Below, one piece after another: positions 1 through 7,813 of a stretch of 22,301 nt of DNA. The translations under genes and the position numbers were made by a program. Position 1 is the first letter of the stretch. Each line of letters begins with the position of its first letter. The notes beneath the pieces were generated by a model that did not search any database, was not told the origin of the DNA, and saw nothing but the letters and a program-made list of their open reading frames with translations. The stretch is from Bog-564 sp035509915 (GTDB lineage: Bacteria > Actinomycetota > Acidimicrobiia > Acidimicrobiales > UBA8190): positions 1-22,301 of the forward strand of contig DATKIB010000177.1 of the NCBI GenBank assembly GCA_035509915.1, in the 5' to 3' direction.

Positions 1-671
1 GGGGTCGTCGCCGGTGGCGAGGTCGGGCTCGTCGAAGCCGGTCCGCTCGAGGGCCGGGTGGTCGTGGTCGGGTTCGAGCCGGAACCAGAGCCCGCGCCCG
101 AGCCGGAGGGAGTAGTGGTCGTCGGCGTCCCCGACCCCGAGCCCGAGGGAGCCGTGGTGGTGGCCGAGGACGTCGCAGCTGTAGCCGGCACGACGTACCA
201 GGTGCTGTCGATGCCTTCGCCGTTGGTCTGCCCAGGTGCCGAGTCGCCGGAATAGGTGTACAAGGGCGTCCCGTTGATGGTCACTTGCAGCCCCGGGTCG
301 GTTCGAGTGATGGTCCCCAACGTCCCGTGCACACCGGGCCCGCCCTTCGGGGTGGTGCCAGCAGCGACCAGCAGCGGGGGCCAGGTCGTGTCGCAGCCTG
401 CGTAGCAGGCGCTCTTTCCTCCCGAGTCGAGCGTGAACGAGTAGAGGGTCCTGCCCTTGTTGTCGACCAAGATCGTGCCGAGGCTGCCAACGGACCTGGC
501 TAAAACGGTGTCCGCCGCCGAGGTTCCAGACGCCGCAGTGTGCGCCGCGTTCTTGGCGTTCTTGGCGGTGGGGGTGGAGGTGCTGCAAGCCGCGGCGACC
601 AGGGCGACGGCGCTGATACCAAGGACGGTCAGGGTCCGGCGCGTCATCTTCAGGGGTGTTCGATCGCGCAT
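1..671 (-). CDS. Secreted lipoprotein with two COG4315-type repeats (3' end off the window)
   Basis: The frame is open from ATG at 671 to the left edge with no stop, so the gene is 3'-truncated by the window. GGAG at 681-684 precedes the start by 9 nt; a second ATG eight codons in (647) would also leave a signal peptide. The N-terminus is basic (KMTRRTL), then hydrophobic, ending VALVAAAC at Cys29, a lipobox-like site, so the protein is probably lipid-anchored outside the membrane. Residues about 50-100 read LGTILVDNKGRTLYSF with a Cys pair (SACYAGCDTTWPPLL). Residues about 125-160 hold the second unit, PLYTYSGDSAPGTQ with STWYVVPA. These match the 'secreted repeat' lipoprotein family (PF03640/COG4315), whose function is not established. 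The visible C-terminus is Ser/Gly/Thr/Pro-rich low complexity, probably a cell-wall spacer. The two Cys of the first unit may form a disulfide. Confidence 0.85.
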   Translation of the reverse strand, partial: MRDRTPLKMTRRTLTVLGISAVALVAAACSTSTPTAKNAKNAAHTAASGTSAADTVLARSVGSLGTILVDNKGRTLYSFTLDSGGKSACYAGCDTTWPPLLVAAGTTPKGGPGVHGTLGTITRTDPGLQVTINGTPLYTYSGDSAPGQTNGEGIDSTWYVVPATAATSSATTTAPSGSGSGTPTTTTPSGSGAGSGSGSNPTTTTRPSSGPASTSPTSPPATT

Positions 672-775
672 CGTCGTCAGCTCCAATCCGCCGGGGCCGC
701 AGGGGCCGGTCCTTGGGGGTGAATACGGCGCGGGGCGGCGCGATGTTCAGTGGGTGGAGCTCTCTGCCTGACGAA

Positions 776-946
776 GCGCGAGGCGCTCAGTGCCCGCCCG
801 GCCGCGACGCGCTCAGTGCCCGCCGGGCCGCGACGCGCTCAGTGCCCGCCGGGCCGCGACGCGCTCAGTGCCCGCCGGGCCGCGACGCGCTTGGTGCCCG
901 CCGGGGCGCGAGGCGCTCAGTGCCCGCCCGGCCGCGACGCGCTCAG
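776..946. repeat. Tandem array of a 26-bp repeat, about six units
   Basis: Units begin GCGCTCAGTGCCCGCC at 783, 809, 835, 861, 887 and 913, with a partial seventh at 939-946 and a partial unit end at 776-782. Spacing is exactly 26 bp throughout. Units 2, 3 and 4 are identical; units 1 and 6 share the same two substitutions (CCCGG in place of CGGGC context); unit 5 (887-912) is the most diverged. The 41-bp segments 776-816 and 906-946 are identical, so the array edges match each other. Each standard unit holds a short GCCC/GGGC inverted repeat. The array lies between the 3' end of the protease gene and the 5' side of the lipoprotein gene, both on the minus strand, and its right edge is inside the protease reading frame. 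Confidence 0.95.
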
Positions 947-2068
947 GTGGACCTGGCGGTCGAGGTTTGCCGGGGTGACGATCCCGGCCAGGCGGTTGTC
1001 GGCGTCGAGGACCACCGCAGGCACGCCGCCTGCGGCCGCCATGCGCTGGAGGAGGGCGTCGACCGGCTCGTCCGGGCGCGCGACGGGTACGGCGGCGATC
1101 GGGATCGCGAGACTGCCGATGGGAGTGTCGGCGTGCGAGAGAGGGTGGACGGCACGAATCCGATCCAGCGGGAGGATGCCCTCGAGCCACCCGGTCGGGC
1201 CCACGACCGCGACCGCGTCGGTCCTGAACCAGGGAAGGTGCCTGTGGACCAGGTCGGCGACACTCGTGGACGAGGCGATCGCAGGAGGCTGAGCGGTCAT
1301 CACGTCGGCAACTCTGAGTCCCTGGAGGCCGCGACGTGCAACCGCGGCCATCTCCTCCCCCCTGGCAGCGACGAAGAGGAACCATCCGAGAAATGCGGGC
1401 CACCACCCGTAGACGTCGTCGTAGCGGAACACGATCACGACCCCGAGGGCCACGAGCGCGATCCCGAACGCCCTTCCGACCCTGGCTGCGACGACCGTGG
1501 CCTTGATGCGATCGTGCGAGCGCAGCCAAAGCCCCGCACGGAGGATCCTTCCGCCGTCGAGCGGGGCGGCCGGGATGAGGTTGAACGCAGCGAGCAGGAG
1601 GTTGATCTTCCACAGCCACGAAGGCACCGCCTCCACGAGCCCGTGCACGCCGGCGGCGCCGAAGAGTCCCTGGACCCCTGCAAAGGCGGCAACCAGCAAC
1701 AAGCTCGTGCCCGGGCCGGCCGCCGCGATTCGGAAGTCGGCCCCGGGGGAGAGCGCCTCACCGCCGAGCTGAGCAACCCCGCCGAACAACCAGAGCGTGA
1801 TCGACCTCACCGAGACCCCGTGACGGCGGGCCACCACCGCGTGCGAGATCTCGTGCGCCAGCAGGGACGCGAAGAAGAGCAGCGCGGCCACGAGCGCCGC
1901 CACCCAGTACGTGGCCCTGCTGCCTGTGTAGGCCCCGGGAAACACGATCTCGGCGAGCTCCCAGGTGAGGAGCCCGAAGATCAGTGCGACGCTCCAGTGC
2001 ACGCCTATGGGCACTCCGCGATAGCTCCCCAGCCGGATGCTCTGCCTCACGCTTCCATCTTGGGTCAT
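917..2068 (-). CDS. Site-2 protease (M50) with C-terminal CBS pair, Rip3-like
   Basis: Intramembrane zinc metalloprotease of the M50/site-2 protease family, expected to cleave membrane-embedded substrates. Of 383 residues, HEISH at 72-76 supplies two zinc ligands and the catalytic Glu; N163 with PLDGGR (169-174) is the matching third-ligand motif. Hydrophobic segments surround both (about 22-42, 55-75, 118-135, 155-170, 200-215). Two CBS domains follow (about 254-310 and 315-375). This order is that of mycobacterial Rip3-type proteases; CBS domains usually sense adenine nucleotides. I chose ATG 2068 because an upstream ATG at 2119 would overlap the divergent Nudix gene and add residues unlike the family. 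No Shine-Dalgarno sequence is visible. The last residues (SASRPGGH) and the stop codon are encoded by the 26-bp repeat array, so the extreme C-terminus is not ancestral protein sequence. Confidence 0.9.
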   Translation of the reverse strand: MTQDGSVRQSIRLGSYRGVPIGVHWSVALIFGLLTWELAEIVFPGAYTGSRATYWVAALVAALLFFASLLAHEISHAVVARRHGVSVRSITLWLFGGVAQLGGEALSPGADFRIAAAGPGTSLLLVAAFAGVQGLFGAAGVHGLVEAVPSWLWKINLLLAAFNLIPAAPLDGGRILRAGLWLRSHDRIKATVVAARVGRAFGIALVALGVVIVFRYDDVYGWWPAFLGWFLFVAARGEEMAAVARRGLQGLRVADVMTAQPPAIASSTSVADLVHRHLPWFRTDAVAVVGPTGWLEGILPLDRIRAVHPLSHADTPIGSLAIPIAAVPVARPDEPVDALLQRMAAAGGVPAVVLDADNRLAGIVTPANLDRQVHLSASRPGGH

Positions 2069-2112
2069 CGGGGGCCAAAGCGCTTGTCGCGGCGCTGTGC
2101 TAGGGATGCTGC

Positions 2113-2742
2113 GTGGCACAGGAGGCCTCCGACCAGGGCACTGGCCGCCGCATCTCCTCCAGGGGTGCCAGCAGGCTGCGTTCGGAGCTGCTCGCGCACG
2201 CCCCCTCCGACGAGAGGGAGGTGGAGGCGAGGTCCCGGATCCTCGAGGCGCTCGACACGCTGGAGCGGCCCTTCGACGAGGACGCGGACCCCGTCCACGT
2301 GACCGGGTCGGCCGTCGTCGTGGGCAGGCGCGGGACGGTCCTCCACGTGCACCGACGGCTCGGCAGGTGGATGCAGCCGGGCGGCCACGTCGATCCGGGG
2401 GAGACTCCCGCCGACGCTGCGCTGCGCGAGTCGCGCGAAGAGACCGGTCTCGACCTCTCGCATCCGAGCGCAGGGGCCCGGCTCATACACGTGGACGTCC
2501 ACTCCGCCGCCAACGGTCACACGCACCTCGACCTTCGATACCTGCTCCTGGCGCCGGACGAGGAGCCCTCACCGCCGGCGGGCGAGAGCCCGGAGGTGCG
2601 CTGGTGCACATGGGAGGAGGCAGAGACGCTCTCCGACGTGGCCCTCGTGGGGGCGTTGCGGGTCGCCCAGCGCCAACCGGAGGTGCTGAAGCTCGGCTCC
2701 CGGGGAGGTGCGGACCGCTCCGTAAGGCACAATGGCGGGTGA
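2113..2742 (+). CDS. Nudix hydrolase
   Basis: 209 residues with a complete Nudix box: G91-x5-E97-x7-R105-E106-x2-E109-E110-x-G112, the Mg-binding loop that hydrolyses nucleoside-diphosphate-linked substrates. The sequence before it (SAVVVGRRGTVLHVHRRLGRWMQPGGH) is the usual beta strand. About 60 N-terminal residues precede the domain and look helical, and the tail is short. The substrate cannot be told from sequence. The start is GTG; TAGGGA at 2101-2106 can be read as a partial Shine-Dalgarno sequence or as a -10 box for a leaderless transcript. The gene is divergent from the M50 protease with 44 bp between starts. Its stop is directly adjacent to the GTG of the next gene, so the two are probably cotranscribed. 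Confidence 0.9.
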   Translation: MAQEASDQGTGRRISSRGASRLRSELLAHAPSDEREVEARSRILEALDTLERPFDEDADPVHVTGSAVVVGRRGTVLHVHRRLGRWMQPGGHVDPGETPADAALRESREETGLDLSHPSAGARLIHVDVHSAANGHTHLDLRYLLLAPDEEPSPPAGESPEVRWCTWEEAETLSDVALVGALRVAQRQPEVLKLGSRGGADRSVRHNGG

Positions 2743-3513
2743 GTGATGGGAGACGAGACACCGCAAACCTCGAGCAGCGCACAGCGCGGCGGCGGGCCGG
2801 CACTCCCTCTCGCGACGTTGCTGGAGGTCCAGGACCACGACACCGCGATCGACCAGTTGGTGCACCGCCGCGAGACCCTGCCGGAGCGTGCGGAGCTCCG
2901 CTCGATAGAGAGCCGGCTCTCGGCGCTCGACGAGCGCACGAAGCTCGTCCGCATCGAGCGTGACGAGCTGGGCTCGCGCCAGTCGGGGCTCGAGCAGCAG
3001 ATCGAGTCGTCCAAGGCGCGCAGGGGCGAGCTCCAGAAGCGGATGTTTGGCGGCCAGGTGACGGCCCCGCGCGAGCTGCAGGCGATGGACGACGAGGTGA
3101 AGCACCTCGCTCGCCACATCTCGGATCTGGAAGACCGCGAGCTCGAGCTCATGGAGGTGCTCGAGCCCCTCGACGCGACCCTCGGGAATGCCGAGACCGA
3201 GCGCGTCGCCCTCGAGGAGGACGCCGCTCGGCTCCGTGAGCAGGTCGCGCGGTCCGAGGTGTCACTCGACTCGGACCTGAGCGCCCAGCGAGCCGAGCGC
3301 GAGGGCGCTGCGGCCGGGGTGCCGGCGGACCTCCTCGGCCGCTACGAGCAGCTGCGCAAGAGGCTCGGGGGTACGGGAGCCGCTCGGCTCGTAGGGAGCT
3401 CGTGCAGCGGGTGCCACCTCACGCTTCCCTCCATGGAAGTGGACAGGATCCGAAAGGCGTCCCCCGACACCGTCATCACCTGCGACCAGTGCGGGCGCAT
3501 CCTCGTCCGCTGA
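2743..3513 (+). CDS. Coiled-coil protein with C4 zinc ribbon (COG1579 family)
   Basis: About 256 residues. Residues about 30-190 are a charged Glu/Arg/Leu-rich helical stretch, predicted as a long coiled-coil hairpin. The C-terminus has C221-x2-C224 and C247-x2-C250, a four-cysteine zinc ribbon ending GRILVR. This architecture is the COG1579 family, a putative nucleic-acid-binding protein of unclear role. In many actinobacteria it lies beside a histidine-phosphatase or RNase H/phosphatase gene, as here. The first codons are GTG ATG; either could start, and the gene follows the Nudix stop without a gap. The spacing to the next gene is 7 nt, supporting a three-gene operon. Confidence 0.88.
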   Translation: MMGDETPQTSSSAQRGGGPALPLATLLEVQDHDTAIDQLVHRRETLPERAELRSIESRLSALDERTKLVRIERDELGSRQSGLEQQIESSKARRGELQKRMFGGQVTAPRELQAMDDEVKHLARHISDLEDRELELMEVLEPLDATLGNAETERVALEEDAARLREQVARSEVSLDSDLSAQRAEREGAAAGVPADLLGRYEQLRKRLGGTGAARLVGSSCSGCHLTLPSMEVDRIRKASPDTVITCDQCGRILVR

Positions 3514-3520
3514 CCTCTAA

Positions 3521-4114
3521 GTGCTAGTGCTCGTCCGCCACGGCGAGGCCGCCGGCAACGCAGAACGCAAGCTGCTCGGGCGCTCGCAGTCCCCGCTCAC
3601 CGAACGCGGGCGGGCAGAGGCCGCGGCTCTGGCGCCCATGGTGCGCGGCGCTGGCCGGCTCGTGACGAGCCCGCTCCAGCGCTGCCGCGACACGGCGTCG
3701 GCGCTCGGCCTGTCTGTTCCGATCGAGGTGGACGAACGCTGGGTGGAGGTCGACTACGGCGACTTCGAGGGCTGCTCGCTGTCGGAGGTGCCCAGGGCGA
3801 CCTGGCAGCGATGGCGTTCCGATCCCCACGACCCCTGGCCGGGTGGCGAGTCTCTGGCCGACGTGGGCCTGAGGGTGCGCGCCTGCTGCGAGGAGCTGTT
3901 CGCCCGAGAGGGCACCGGAGCGCGTGCAGATGCCGACGTCGTGGTGGTGAGCCACGTGTCTCCCATAAAGGCGGCGGTGGCGTGGGCCCTGGGGGCGGGC
4001 GACGAGCTTGCCTGGAAGCTCTACCTGGCCACGGCCTCCGTGACCAGGATCGCGTGGGCAGCGGACGGGCCAGTGCTGCGCTCGTACAACGAGACGGTCC
4101 TGTCGCCCGGCTAG
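3521..4114 (+). CDS. Histidine phosphatase superfamily protein (phosphoglycerate-mutase-like)
   Basis: 197 residues starting LVLVRHGEA, where His7 in RHG is the residue phosphorylated during catalysis. The second conserved His lies in VVVVSHVSPIK (His145), and TSPLQRCRDTA (49-59) carries the conserved Arg. This is the branch-1 histidine phosphatase fold. Substrates range from phosphosugars to alpha-ribazole phosphate and cannot be assigned here. In mycobacteria the equivalent position next to the COG1579 gene is held by an RNase H-phosphatase fusion; only the phosphatase part is present in this window. The start is GTG at 3521, because the RHG motif must follow within a few residues. It converges on the dehalogenase gene with 10 bp between stops. 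Confidence 0.9.
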   Translation: MLVLVRHGEAAGNAERKLLGRSQSPLTERGRAEAAALAPMVRGAGRLVTSPLQRCRDTASALGLSVPIEVDERWVEVDYGDFEGCSLSEVPRATWQRWRSDPHDPWPGGESLADVGLRVRACCEELFAREGTGARADADVVVVSHVSPIKAAVAWALGAGDELAWKLYLATASVTRIAWAADGPVLRSYNETVLSPG

Positions 4115-4124
4115 ACCAGCTCGC

Positions 4125-5057
4125 TCAGGTAGTGCGGCGGACGAATTCGACCAGCGCGGCGGCGAGCTCCTCGGGCCTGTCCTCCTGGAGGAAGTGGCCG
4201 CCGCCTTCGATCGTGACGTGAGGCTGGTCGCGCGCACCGGGCACGAGCTGCCTGAAGCGCTCGTCGGCCCCGCGCGTTATCGGGTCGGAGTCGCTGAAGG
4301 CGCAGAGAAACGGCTTTTCGAAGCTGCCCAGCACCTGCCAGGCGCGGCGGTTCGCCTCGGAGGCGGGGTCGTCGGGCCGGGTCGGTACGAGGAGCGGAAA
4401 CTGGCGCGCTCCCTCTTTGTACGACTCGTCCGGGAAGGGAGCGTCGTAGGCGCTCACCACCTCCTCGGGCGGGGACGTGGTGCAACCGCCCGCCACGATG
4501 CGGCCGACCGGGAGCTCGGGCACCTCCTGGGAGAACTTCTGCCAGGCAAAGAACGCCTCGCTCATGTGGTCGTCGCCGGTGGGGAGCCCGGTGTTGGCGG
4601 CGACGACCCTGCTGAAGCGCTCCGGATGCTCGGCGACGAGGCGCAAGCCCACCAGACCTCCCCAGTCCTGGCCGAGAACGGTGACGCCCTCGAGAGCCAG
4701 CTCCTCCAGCAGGGCGGCGCGCATCCACTCGACGTGACGCGCGTAGGTGTAGTCCGTGCGCGAAGCGGGCTTGTCGGAGCGGCCGAAGCCCACGAGGTCG
4801 GGCACCACGACGCGCATGCCGGATGCCACCAGCGTCGGGACCATCTTGCGGTACAGGTAGCTCCAGGACGGCTCGCCGTGCAGCAGGAGGACCACCTCGG
4901 TGCTACCTCCGCCGCCAGTAGCGGGAGCCTCGTCTACGTAGTGCACCCGAAGCGCGCTACCCGATCCGTCGCCGGCGGGGACCTCCACGTAGTGCGGCTC
5001 GAAGTCGTATCCCGGGAGCGACTCGAAGCGCTCGTCGGGTGTGCGAACCACCTCCAT
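4125..5057 (-). CDS. Haloalkane dehalogenase (alpha/beta hydrolase, HLD-I type)
   Basis: 310 residues, the same length as DhlA. The nucleophile is Asp131 in GQDWGG, with Trp132 as a halide-binding residue; HGEPSW (60-65) is the oxyanion-hole region; Asp258 (in FSDSDPIT) and His288 (in GGGHFLQED) complete an Asp-Asp-His triad. An Asp nucleophile in place of Ser excludes an esterase. Known members cleave carbon-halogen bonds in haloalkanes to alcohol plus halide. The closely related epoxide hydrolases share the Asp nucleophile but need ring-opening tyrosines, and the local HGEPSW/GQDWGG context favours the dehalogenase. A clear AGGAGG (complement of 5064-5069) sits 6 nt before ATG 5057, so the long frame extending further upstream is spurious. 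No signal peptide is seen; the enzyme should be cytosolic. Confidence 0.88.
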   Translation of the reverse strand: MEVVRTPDERFESLPGYDFEPHYVEVPAGDGSGSALRVHYVDEAPATGGGGSTEVVLLLHGEPSWSYLYRKMVPTLVASGMRVVVPDLVGFGRSDKPASRTDYTYARHVEWMRAALLEELALEGVTVLGQDWGGLVGLRLVAEHPERFSRVVAANTGLPTGDDHMSEAFFAWQKFSQEVPELPVGRIVAGGCTTSPPEEVVSAYDAPFPDESYKEGARQFPLLVPTRPDDPASEANRRAWQVLGSFEKPFLCAFSDSDPITRGADERFRQLVPGARDQPHVTIEGGGHFLQEDRPEELAAALVEFVRRTT

Positions 5058-5168
5058 GTGCGGCCTCCTCGGGATCGGCCCTCGGCCAGGCACTCTAAGG
5101 CAAGTAGTCGCGAGCCCCCATGGCCGGGCGCCGAGACCTGTCGTCGCGAGTCCCGCCGCCGTGCGCCG

Positions 5169-6740
5169 ATGACCCGCGTCGGCGGCTGGCAGACTTCGCC
5201 GGTGCCACTTCGCCGCTGTGTCGCTCGGCTCGCGCCGCGCCCGGCCGTCCTCGCAGCAGGTGCGGTCGCCGGAGGCGCCCTGGCCGTGGCGGTCCTGACC
5301 AGGCGCTCGGGCAGCCGGCGAGCGAGGCACGCCGTCCACGACCGAGTCGTCCATGACCGGGCCCCGAGCCGGCCGGTGTCGGCCACCTCCTTCACCGCCC
5401 GGAACGCGGCGCTTGCCAAGCTGGCCGGACAGGTCGGAGCCGGCGCAGCGAGCAACCGGGCGCGACGGGTGTTCGCCTCGGCCGCCCGCAGGGAGGTTCT
5501 CGACGAGGAGATCCAGCTGCGCACGGCGGAGCAGGTGGCGGCGACCCTCGGCAACATGAAGGGCGCCATGATGAAGCTCGGGCAGCTGGCGAGCTTCCTC
5601 GACGACGCCATGCCGGAGCCGGTGCGCGCGGCGCTGGCCCAGCTTCAGCAGAACGCCCCCCCGATGAGCGCCGAGCTGGCCTCCGAGATGATCGAGGCGG
5701 AGCTCGGGGCCGAGCCCGAGAAGGTCTTCGCACAGTGGGACCCCGTGCCGATAGCCGCCGCATCGATCGGCCAGGTCCACCGGGCCATCACCGAGGACGG
5801 GCGCGCCGTCGCGGTGAAGGTGCAGTACCCGCAGATCGCAGAGGCAGTCCGGGCGGACCTCGTCAGCCTGGATCTGGCCGGCCTCGGGCTGGGCTCGATG
5901 TTTCCTGGGCTCGACTCGGGGGCGTTGGTGGCGGAGCTGCGCGCACGGCTCACCGAGGAGCTCGACTACATCTGCGAGGCCGACAACCAGCGAAGGTTCG
6001 CCGGCTGGTACCGGGGACACCCCTTCATCACCGTGCCGGAGGTCGTCGACGCGCTGAGCACGGCTCGCGTGCTCACGACAGAGCTCGCCGATGGGGTGCG
6101 CTTCGACGAGATGGAGACCTGGCCGCAGGACGAGCGCAACCTGGCGGCCGAGGCGATCTTCCGCTTCGTGTTCCGGAGCCTCTACAGGTTCCACGCCTTC
6201 AACGGCGACCCGCACCCAGGCAACTACCTGTTCCGTCCCGGCGGCCACGTGACATTCGTCGACTTCGGCCTCGTGAAGTCCTTGAGCGCGATGGACGTGG
6301 CCCTCCTGTTCGACCTCGTGCGAGCCTCGGTCATCGAGAACGATCCCGCAAAGGTGCGGCGCGCTTGCGAGCGGGTGGGGTTCATAGTTCCCGGGGCGCC
6401 CGTGGAGGACGAACGACTGGCGCAGTTCATGGAGATCTTCTGGGACGCGGTGCGCCCCGACGACACGACCACCATCACCGCGAAGTGGGCGAGCGAGGTC
6501 GCGCGGCGCTACTTCGCCGGACGGACGAACTTCGCCGACGTGATGGCCCACGCCGGGATGCCTCCCGCCTACGCGGTCCTCCAGCGGATCAACCTCGGCC
6601 TCCTGGCGATCCTCGGGAGGCTCGAGGCGACTGCGAACTGGCGGCGAATAGCAGAGGAGCTGTGGCCCACCGCTGCACCTGCCTCGACCGAGCTCGGGCG
6701 CGCCGAGGCCGTCTGGTGGGACACGGCCCACGGCATGTGA
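5169..6740 (+). CDS. UbiB/ABC1 (AarF-type) atypical kinase-like protein
   Basis: 523 residues from ATG 5169. Conserved ABC1/UbiB features are in order: KLGQ (136-139) in the family-specific N-terminal extension, the Ala-rich loop AAAS (196-199) that replaces the glycine-rich loop, the VAVK lysine (Lys217), the catalytic-loop DPHPGN (347-352) and the metal-binding DFG (365-367). Family members are ATPases/kinase-like proteins linked to quinone or lipid metabolism. A hydrophobic stretch at about 25-43 could be a membrane anchor. The start is uncertain: neither ATG 5169 nor in-frame GTG 5202 has a Shine-Dalgarno sequence. GTG 5202 has CAGACT at -12 to -7, compatible with a leaderless transcript. 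The gene is divergent from the dehalogenase and lies upstream of a quinone-oxidoreductase-like gene. Confidence 0.9.
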   Translation: MTRVGGWQTSPVPLRRCVARLAPRPAVLAAGAVAGGALAVAVLTRRSGSRRARHAVHDRVVHDRAPSRPVSATSFTARNAALAKLAGQVGAGAASNRARRVFASAARREVLDEEIQLRTAEQVAATLGNMKGAMMKLGQLASFLDDAMPEPVRAALAQLQQNAPPMSAELASEMIEAELGAEPEKVFAQWDPVPIAAASIGQVHRAITEDGRAVAVKVQYPQIAEAVRADLVSLDLAGLGLGSMFPGLDSGALVAELRARLTEELDYICEADNQRRFAGWYRGHPFITVPEVVDALSTARVLTTELADGVRFDEMETWPQDERNLAAEAIFRFVFRSLYRFHAFNGDPHPGNYLFRPGGHVTFVDFGLVKSLSAMDVALLFDLVRASVIENDPAKVRRACERVGFIVPGAPVEDERLAQFMEIFWDAVRPDDTTTITAKWASEVARRYFAGRTNFADVMAHAGMPPAYAVLQRINLGLLAILGRLEATANWRRIAEELWPTAAPASTELGRAEAVWWDTAHGM

Positions 6741-6753
6741 CCTCTCGTCGGCG

Positions 6754-6832
6754 CGCCGGAGGTAGCAGAGGGGCAGGCGTCCCACTCGCCTCGCTGGTGC
6801 ACACCTCGGCGCGTTTCTCCTAACCTCCGGCG
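6754..6832. promoter_or_regulatory. 10-bp inverted repeat and leaderless-type -10 box before the MDR gene
   Basis: CGCCGGAGGT at 6754-6763 and its exact reverse complement at 6823-6832 are separated by 59 bp. The right arm ends immediately before GTG 6833. TAACCT at 6821-6826 occupies exactly -12 to -7 relative to that GTG, the position of a -10 box for a leaderless mRNA, and no Shine-Dalgarno sequence precedes the GTG. The -10 box and the right arm overlap, so the arm could be half of an operator. No convincing -35 box was found. Confidence 0.5.
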
Positions 6833-7804
6833 GTGCGCGCAGTGGTATGCGAGGAGCTCGGTTCGCTCGACAACGTCGTGGTCCGCGACCGCGAGCCGCT
6901 CGTGCCCGCTGAAGGGCAGGCGGTGGTGACGATGCGCGCGGCGGGGGTGAACTTCGTCGACGGGCTCATGTGCCAGGGCAAGTACCAGATCAAATTCCAG
7001 ACCCCCTACGTGCCCGGCGGAGAGCTGGCCGGCGAAGTGGCGGCGCTCGGCCAAGCGGTGAGCGGCGTGTCGGTCGGCGACCGGGTCATGGCAATGTGCG
7101 GGTTCGGAGCATTCGCCGAGCAGGTGGCCGTCTCCGCCTCCTCGCTGGCTCCGGTCCCCGAGGGCCTCGGCTACCCCCAGGCCGCGGCCTTCATCCAGAG
7201 CTACAGCACCGCCTGGTACACGCTGACGAGGCGCACCTCGGTCGCACCAGGCGAGACGGTGCTCGTGCTCGGCGCGGGCGGGGGGATCGGGCTCGCCATG
7301 GTCGACGCCGCGGTGGCGATCGGTGCGACGGTGATCGCTGCTGCCTCGAGCGAGGAGAAGCTCGCCGCTGCCAAGGCCATGGGCGCCTCGGCGACGATCG
7401 CCTACGAGCACGAGGACCTCAAGACGAGGGCACGCGAGCTGTCGGGCGGGGGAGTCGACGTGGTGGTCGACCCCGTCGGCGGGCGCCACAGCGAGCCCGC
7501 GCTGCGCTCGCTCGGAAATTTCGGCAGGTTCTGCGTGATCGGCTTCGCGGCGGGGGCGATCCCTACCGTGCCACTCAACCAGATCCTGCTGCGCAACCGG
7601 TCCGTCGTCGGCGTCGACTGGGGTTACTGGGGGATGCAGGACCCCGAGGGCAACCGACGCGTGCTCGAAGAGCTCGTCGAGATGGTCGAAGCCGGCCTCC
7701 TGCACCCGGTCGTGCCGGCCGAGCGGCCGCTCGAGCAGGCGGCCGAGGTGATGGCGAGGCTGCTCGACCGTTCGATCACGGGCAAGGTCGCGCTCGTGCC
7801 CTGA
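6833..7804 (+). CDS. NADPH:quinone oxidoreductase-like MDR protein
   Basis: 323 residues of the zinc-free medium-chain dehydrogenase/reductase family. The N-terminus (AAGVNFVDGLMCQGKYQ) is the GroES-like catalytic domain of the QOR type. The Rossmann motif is VLVLGAGGGIGLA (about 143-155), and DVVVDPVGG follows. The Cys/His/Glu zinc ligands of alcohol dehydrogenases are missing, as in quinone oxidoreductases. It probably reduces a quinone or an enone with NADPH in the cytosol; crotonyl-CoA reductase-like activity cannot be excluded. The start is GTG 6833, with a leaderless-type promoter. Its stop is 9 bp from the stop of the convergent NTF2-like gene. Confidence 0.9.
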   Translation: MRAVVCEELGSLDNVVVRDREPLVPAEGQAVVTMRAAGVNFVDGLMCQGKYQIKFQTPYVPGGELAGEVAALGQAVSGVSVGDRVMAMCGFGAFAEQVAVSASSLAPVPEGLGYPQAAAFIQSYSTAWYTLTRRTSVAPGETVLVLGAGGGIGLAMVDAAVAIGATVIAAASSEEKLAAAKAMGASATIAYEHEDLKTRARELSGGGVDVVVDPVGGRHSEPALRSLGNFGRFCVIGFAAGAIPTVPLNQILLRNRSVVGVDWGYWGMQDPEGNRRVLEELVEMVEAGLLHPVVPAERPLEQAAEVMARLLDRSITGKVALVP

Positions 7805-7813
7805 GCCCCTGGG

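Noticed and set aside
776..946. CRISPR interpretation of the 26-bp array
   Set aside because: Units are contiguous with no spacers.
656..2302. Long plus-strand open frame (548 codons) opposite the M50 protease
   Set aside because: No domain motifs, extreme Arg/Pro/Ala composition, and it runs through the tandem repeat array; it is a shadow of the protease gene.
4125..6785. Very long minus-strand open frame of 886 codons across the kinase gene
   Set aside because: Only its last 310 codons carry family motifs, with a strong ribosome site at their start. The rest is antisense to the UbiB-like gene, and such open frames are common at this GC content.
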